From positions 1 to 64,000 of the forward strand of contig NZ_JBLZFX010000010.1 of NCBI RefSeq assembly GCF_050753345.1: 64,000 nt of DNA, read 5' to 3'. The translations under genes and the position numbers were made by a program. This document shows, in pieces, positions 60,061-64,000 of the stretch. The notes below the pieces were generated by a model, which had not been told where the DNA came from, did no database searches, and saw nothing but the letters and a program-made list of their open reading frames with translations. This DNA comes from Alkalinema pantanalense (lineage in GTDB: Bacteria; Cyanobacteriota; Cyanobacteriia; Leptolyngbyales; Leptolyngbyaceae). Numbering within the stretch: the stretch's first letter is position 1; each line of letters starts with the position of its first letter.

Positions 60061-62952
60061 CTATTCCACCTTAAACATTTCCACAGAGTCCTTCAAATCC
60101 TGGGCCACTGTTACCGTTTTTTGTAAGGCCACGGCAACCTGTTCCGAGGAGGCCGCCGTCGTTTCTGTTAATTTAGCAGTGGTTTGCATTAACGCTTCGA
60201 CCGATCGAGAGGTTTCCACCTGCGACACAGTTGTTTGGGAGATTGACTCTACCCATTGGCTAATTTGTTGAGACACTTGCACTAGACTAGCCATCCCTTG
60301 CTTAGCGTTGCGCACACTATGGCTTCCTGCCGCAACCTGTTGACTGCCTTGGTTCATCGCCTCAACCACTGCTTTAGTTTCCAAGCGAATGGTTTCCGTA
60401 ATTTGTTCAATTTCCCTGGTTGCCTCCGCTGATCGAGCGGCCAATCCTGCCACTTCCGAGGCAATAATGGCAAAACCGCGTCCCTGGACTCCGGCGCGGC
60501 TGGCTTCCAAGCCCGCATTGACAGCCAATAAATCTGTTTGCACTGCAAATTCCTTAATCAGGGCAACAATGCGGGAAATTTGTTGGGAGGAAATGCCAAG
60601 CTGTTGTACCTTTTGGGCGGTATCTTCGATCGTGTTACGTAATTGCTCAATTTTTTCTACGGTTACTGCCATGGATTGCTCGTGGGTCATAGCCGTTTGC
60701 GCAGCATTCTGGGCCACGATCGTAGACTGGTTGGCATTTTCTGCAATCATTTCGATCGTTGTCGTCATGTATTGAATTAAGCCCAACAGATGTTGAATGT
60801 CTGCAACTTGTTGTCGAGATTCCAGGGCGAGGTGCTTCATAGCTGATTCGTTATCGCTCAGCAAATCGTTCACTGTCAAGGTAGATGTTTTGACCTTCAC
60901 CACAAGATCCCGCAGACTTTCTACGATGACGTTGAAGAAATCGCCGATCGTACCTAAGTCTCCCGCCATCACCTCTGCCCGTACCGTTAAGTCTCCCTGA
61001 GCGACTCCTTCTACATCGCTTAATAAATGAACAATTTGCTGTTGAAGTTGATCTTTTAGCGTTTCTGCAGACAATCGGGATTGTTGTTGATTTTGCAATA
61101 ATTGAGCTTGATCTAATGCATAGCCAATCTGATTCGCAAATTGTACAAACGTATTGATTTCGGAATTTTGCCAATAGCGAGGCCGTTGGCATTGGTGAGC
61201 ACATAGTAAGCCAATTAGCTGATCGTTGTGGCGAATGGGTGCAACTAAATTAGCTTTTACTTGTAAACGATCTAAATAGGTGCGGTGGCGATCGGTCAGA
61301 TCTGCTTGATTCAGATCGTTCATAAACCAGAACGATCGAACCTCCGGCTCTTCTGTCTTGCTCAGTCCCAACAGGTCATCGATTTCTAATCCTAACCCCT
61401 GGGGCACGCCTGATACCACGGATTCTGCAATGGCTTTACCGCGAAATCCAGCAGCGGTGAAACTATAAATCAGTACCCGATCGACTTTCAGCAGTTGGCG
61501 AATTTCTTCGACTGCGGTTTGGGTGATGTTTTCAAAGCTTAAGGAACTGCGCATCTTGGCGATCGCGTCATTTAAGGCCGTCGCCTCACGGGCTTGCTGC
61601 TCTTGGCGGCTGGCCTCCTCCGATAGCGCCATTTCCGAAGCCGCAATTTTGTCGGCCATGCGGTTAAATTGTACAGTTAGTTGGCCAATTTCATCGCTGG
61701 ATAGCACCTCAGCCCGTACCGTGCGATCGCCCTGGGCAAAGGATTGGGCCGTCTGTTCTAACTGCCGAATGGCCTTCACCACCGTGCGCCGAAACAACAG
61801 CGAAAATCCCAAAATGAACAGGAAAGACAAGCCAAGAACTGCCCCTTCCTGGAGTAAACTTCGTTGCAATAGTTGGTTGATACTATCTTCGGGAGTGCCC
61901 CGCACAATCAGGGCTGGGGCGTCTGGGGTATAACTCGGTTCGCTGCCGTTGGGCGTTTCCACGATTCGCGTGGGTAGGGCTTTAGCAGCGACGGTATAGA
62001 TTTTACCATTAATTTCCATTCGGCCAGTGACAGCTTTGCCCTTATGCTGTACCGCTTGGGTGAGCAAATCAAAGCCTGCGGAGGGAATGCTGGGATTGCG
62101 TTGGAGGCCATCAAAGGTGGTCCCAATGCGAAACTGCTGGGGGGCCACTTGGGCGTAAACGCCACTATAACCCCCACCAAAGGCGTTAACGGTTGCGTCT
62201 ACGATCGCGGATTTTTGGTTAACGATATCTCCGAATACCAATGCTCCGATCGGGGTATTGGTTGCCGGATCTCTAACGGGTGTTACCACGTAGCGAATTA
62301 ATGCTTGGGGCAGTTCCCGATCGTACCCTTCCGGCATTGGGGGCGATTCGCGGTTAATTTCCTGCTGGGTGACGATCGCACTGGCTTTAATCTGCTGATT
62401 GATTTTGAGTGCTTCGCTGACTAACTGGTTTGGGTCAAAGGTATCACCCGTCCGATTGCTATTAGCGTTGGTAATGATTTTTAAATCCTTACCGACTAAC
62501 GTTGCGTATTCAATTTTGCGAGCACGCACTTCGTTTTGTAGGACGGTTTTGATATAGCTTTGTACCCCTGCACCGATAGAGGCTCCCTGAGCTTGCGTTT
62601 TCGCTGCATTAATCAGCGAGACGTTATCCGCTTGACCTCGCGACCCGAAGCCCATCTGGTTAATCTTGATGTTGTAGTTAGTCTCCGTCACCGCCAGTTC
62701 TGAGGTGGCTTGGGACAGTAACTGGGTGCGCAAACTATTGGTTAGCACGATCGTCGAGCCAATGCCTAACCCCACAATGGGAATAAGCTCACAGGTGATA
62801 ATAGCGAGGATTTGCTTTTGGCTAATGGGGCGATCGCTAAACCATTGAAACAGTCTTTCCCAGAGGGACGGACTCGGTTCGCGCGGTGGCAATGGCAAAT
62901 CAGACGGCGAGGCAATCGTAGACTTGGGAGGAGGGGGAAGAGTGTTGGTCAT
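60061..62952 (-). CDS. methyl-accepting chemotaxis protein with HAMP and GAF domains (PilJ/TaxD-like)
   Basis: A 963-residue transducer. A cytoplasmic N-terminus, a membrane helix at about 47-70, a periplasmic sensor domain (about 70-365), a second helix near 370-390, HAMP, one GAF (about 465-620), a second HAMP-like segment (GDLTVRAEVMAGDLGTIGDF) and the C-terminal signalling domain (AVNAGLEASRAGVQGRGFAI). The GAF aligns with chromophore GAFs of PixJ but has DRH where CH would attach bilin, so it is probably not a photoreceptor. The start overlaps the upstream CheA stop by ATGA, indicating translational coupling. Confidence 0.92.
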   Translation of the reverse strand: MTNTLPPPPKSTIASPSDLPLPPREPSPSLWERLFQWFSDRPISQKQILAIITCELIPIVGLGIGSTIVLTNSLRTQLLSQATSELAVTETNYNIKINQMGFGSRGQADNVSLINAAKTQAQGASIGAGVQSYIKTVLQNEVRARKIEYATLVGKDLKIITNANSNRTGDTFDPNQLVSEALKINQQIKASAIVTQQEINRESPPMPEGYDRELPQALIRYVVTPVRDPATNTPIGALVFGDIVNQKSAIVDATVNAFGGGYSGVYAQVAPQQFRIGTTFDGLQRNPSIPSAGFDLLTQAVQHKGKAVTGRMEINGKIYTVAAKALPTRIVETPNGSEPSYTPDAPALIVRGTPEDSINQLLQRSLLQEGAVLGLSFLFILGFSLLFRRTVVKAIRQLEQTAQSFAQGDRTVRAEVLSSDEIGQLTVQFNRMADKIAASEMALSEEASRQEQQAREATALNDAIAKMRSSLSFENITQTAVEEIRQLLKVDRVLIYSFTAAGFRGKAIAESVVSGVPQGLGLEIDDLLGLSKTEEPEVRSFWFMNDLNQADLTDRHRTYLDRLQVKANLVAPIRHNDQLIGLLCAHQCQRPRYWQNSEINTFVQFANQIGYALDQAQLLQNQQQSRLSAETLKDQLQQQIVHLLSDVEGVAQGDLTVRAEVMAGDLGTIGDFFNVIVESLRDLVVKVKTSTLTVNDLLSDNESAMKHLALESRQQVADIQHLLGLIQYMTTTIEMIAENANQSTIVAQNAAQTAMTHEQSMAVTVEKIEQLRNTIEDTAQKVQQLGISSQQISRIVALIKEFAVQTDLLAVNAGLEASRAGVQGRGFAIIASEVAGLAARSAEATREIEQITETIRLETKAVVEAMNQGSQQVAAGSHSVRNAKQGMASLVQVSQQISQWVESISQTTVSQVETSRSVEALMQTTAKLTETTAASSEQVAVALQKTVTVAQDLKDSVEMFKVE

Positions 62953-64000
62953 ACAGCAGCAGCTTCGGCAGATGTCTGAACGAGAATTTTCAGGGTTTTT
63001 AAGAGATCTTGTTCGTTATAGGGTTTCGTAAAATAGGCAGCAGCGCCCAAACCTGTTGCCATCCGTCGGTGTTTATCCCCACTGCGGGAGGTCAGCATGG
63101 CCACCGGCAGCGATCGGAGGGTATCATCGGCTTTCAACCGGGTCAGCAGCCCAAAACCATCGAGGCGTGGCATTTCCACGTCACAGACCACCGCCGATAC
63201 CGTCAGTCCTGCTCGCAGTTTATCCCAGGCGTCCTGACCATCCTTGGCCTGTTCGACCCGGTAGCCCGCCCGTTCTAGGGTCAGTGCCAGGAATCGCCGT
63301 ACGTTAATCGAGTCATCCACCACCAGCAGGGTAGGACGTTGGTTGGGGGTCGGTGTCAGGCCAATCTTGCTGATGGACAGAATCGGGAAGTTGGGCACCC
63401 GTTCATAGGTCGCAATCCATTGCAGTAATTCATTCATGTTGACCATGGGGACAATGCGGCCATCCCCTAAAATGGTGCAGTTGCTAAAGCCTGCGGGTAA
63501 CTTGAGGGGGCCTTCAATGCGCCGACTGGCGACTTCCTGTTCTCCCCAACAGCGTTGAATATAAATTCCCACCCGTTCCGACCCCCGCCGGGTGATGAGG
63601 ATCGCATCAGCATTGATGGTGGGGGCGGCCTCCAGGGTTTGGGGCTGGCGAGCACAGTTGAAGGGGAGCCATTGTCCCAGGCGAATCACCGGGATCGGGT
63701 CGCCATGGTGCAGCAGGAGTTCTCGGCCTCCCCCGGTTTGCAGTTGGTCGGGTTGCAATAGGCAAATCTCTTCCACTGCATCGTTGGGAACGGCGAGTAA
63801 CATTCCCTGGGTTTCGATTAATAAAATTCGCGCGATCGACAATGTGTGGGGAACGGACAGGATAAAAGTCGTGCCTTCTCCGGCTTGGGTATTGACGGTG
63901 ATTTCGCCGCGAATTTGCTTGAGGTGTTCCCGCACGACATCCATGCCAACGCCGCGTCCGGAAATGGCTGTTACAGAGTCACTGGTGCTGAAACCGGGTT
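62949..64000 (-). CDS. hybrid CheA-type histidine kinase, C-terminal part (5' end outside window)
   Basis: The frame is open to the right edge. It begins inside the HATPase domain with GFSTSDSVTAISGRGVGMDV (CheA G2 region), followed by a CheW domain (about 30-165 of the visible part) and a C-terminal receiver with VDDSINVRRFLALTLERAGY, the phospho-Asp in AVVCDVEMPRLDGFGLL, and KPY. This kinase-CheW-REC order is that of PilL/TaxAY-type CheA proteins controlling type IV pilus motility in cyanobacteria. The stop TGA overlaps the ATG of the MCP gene. The ATG at 63944 is internal and not the real start. Confidence 0.93.
   Translation of the reverse strand, partial: PGFSTSDSVTAISGRGVGMDVVREHLKQIRGEITVNTQAGEGTTFILSVPHTLSIARILLIETQGMLLAVPNDAVEEICLLQPDQLQTGGGRELLLHHGDPIPVIRLGQWLPFNCARQPQTLEAAPTINADAILITRRGSERVGIYIQRCWGEQEVASRRIEGPLKLPAGFSNCTILGDGRIVPMVNMNELLQWIATYERVPNFPILSISKIGLTPTPNQRPTLLVVDDSINVRRFLALTLERAGYRVEQAKDGQDAWDKLRAGLTVSAVVCDVEMPRLDGFGLLTRLKADDTLRSLPVAMLTSRSGDKHRRMATGLGAAAYFTKPYNEQDLLKTLKILVQTSAEAAAV

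Overview
The window comes from a cyanobacterial chromosome. It carries psbH and psbN (photosystem II), ntcA (global nitrogen regulator), a DHNA-CoA thioesterase typical of phylloquinone synthesis, cyanobacterial DUF3084, DUF3146 and DUF3531 proteins, a tmRNA encoding a cyanobacterial-type tag, and many GCGATCGC (HIP1) octamers. The mix of a Ser/Thr kinase, GAF kinases, Uma2 proteins, a Calx-beta adhesin-like protein and many dispersed repeats suggests a large-genome, possibly filamentous species; that last point is inference.

Layout. 1-842: right end of an IS1-family element whose transposase is frameshifted by a 25-bp tandem duplication. Its right edge abuts the last codons of a histidine kinase gene, so the IS appears to have broken that gene. 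0.84-5.4 kb: cyclase-family protein, lipoprotein, ssrA (tmRNA), two Uma2 proteins. 5.4-16.5 kb: housekeeping block with mnmE, two GNAT acetyltransferases, a Gfo/Idh/MocA oxidoreductase, hisB, fabI, ntcA (with a near-canonical NtcA-activated promoter upstream), DUF3084, a RuvX/YqgF-like protein, DUF3146, pth, tatA-like, psbH and psbN. 16.7-25.5 kb: FIST-histidine kinase pair, ArsB/NhaD-type transporter, a repeat-rich 1.3-kb noncoding stretch, then an 1100-residue DUF4347/beta-helix/Calx-beta protein. 25.6-39.2 kb: rsmG, an ABC ATPase, TPR protein, DUF3531, prs, GatB/YqeY protein, Ser/Thr kinase, bioD, ExoD protein, response regulator, and a VKOR-thioredoxin fusion.

39.5-48.6 kb is the most striking part. 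A tRNA-Phe gene is followed by about 9 kb ending in a degenerate 47-bp copy of the tRNA-Phe 3' part, as expected of a genomic island inserted at a tRNA gene. The segment holds a LysR regulator divergent from an eight-gene co-directional cluster: CobW-type GTPase, DUF1097 membrane protein, nitrile hydratase beta, alpha (Co-type VCTMCSC motif) and accessory protein, HupE/UreJ-type metal permease, cysteine synthase family enzyme and a membrane desaturase. No amidase or integrase is visible. A testable reading is cobalt-dependent nitrile/cyanide assimilation in which the CysK-like enzyme makes beta-cyanoalanine and the hydratase converts it to asparagine.

48.8-64 kb: a secreted zinc-phospholipase-C-like protein fused to two DM9 repeats with a Fur-box-like site upstream, a lipid kinase, cobN (with a dispersed repeat inserted in frame), a GAF histidine kinase with a degenerate receiver, an LSDAT/SLOG protein, DHNA-CoA thioesterase, and the 3' part of a Pil/Tax-type chemotaxis cluster (MCP and hybrid CheA) running off the right edge.
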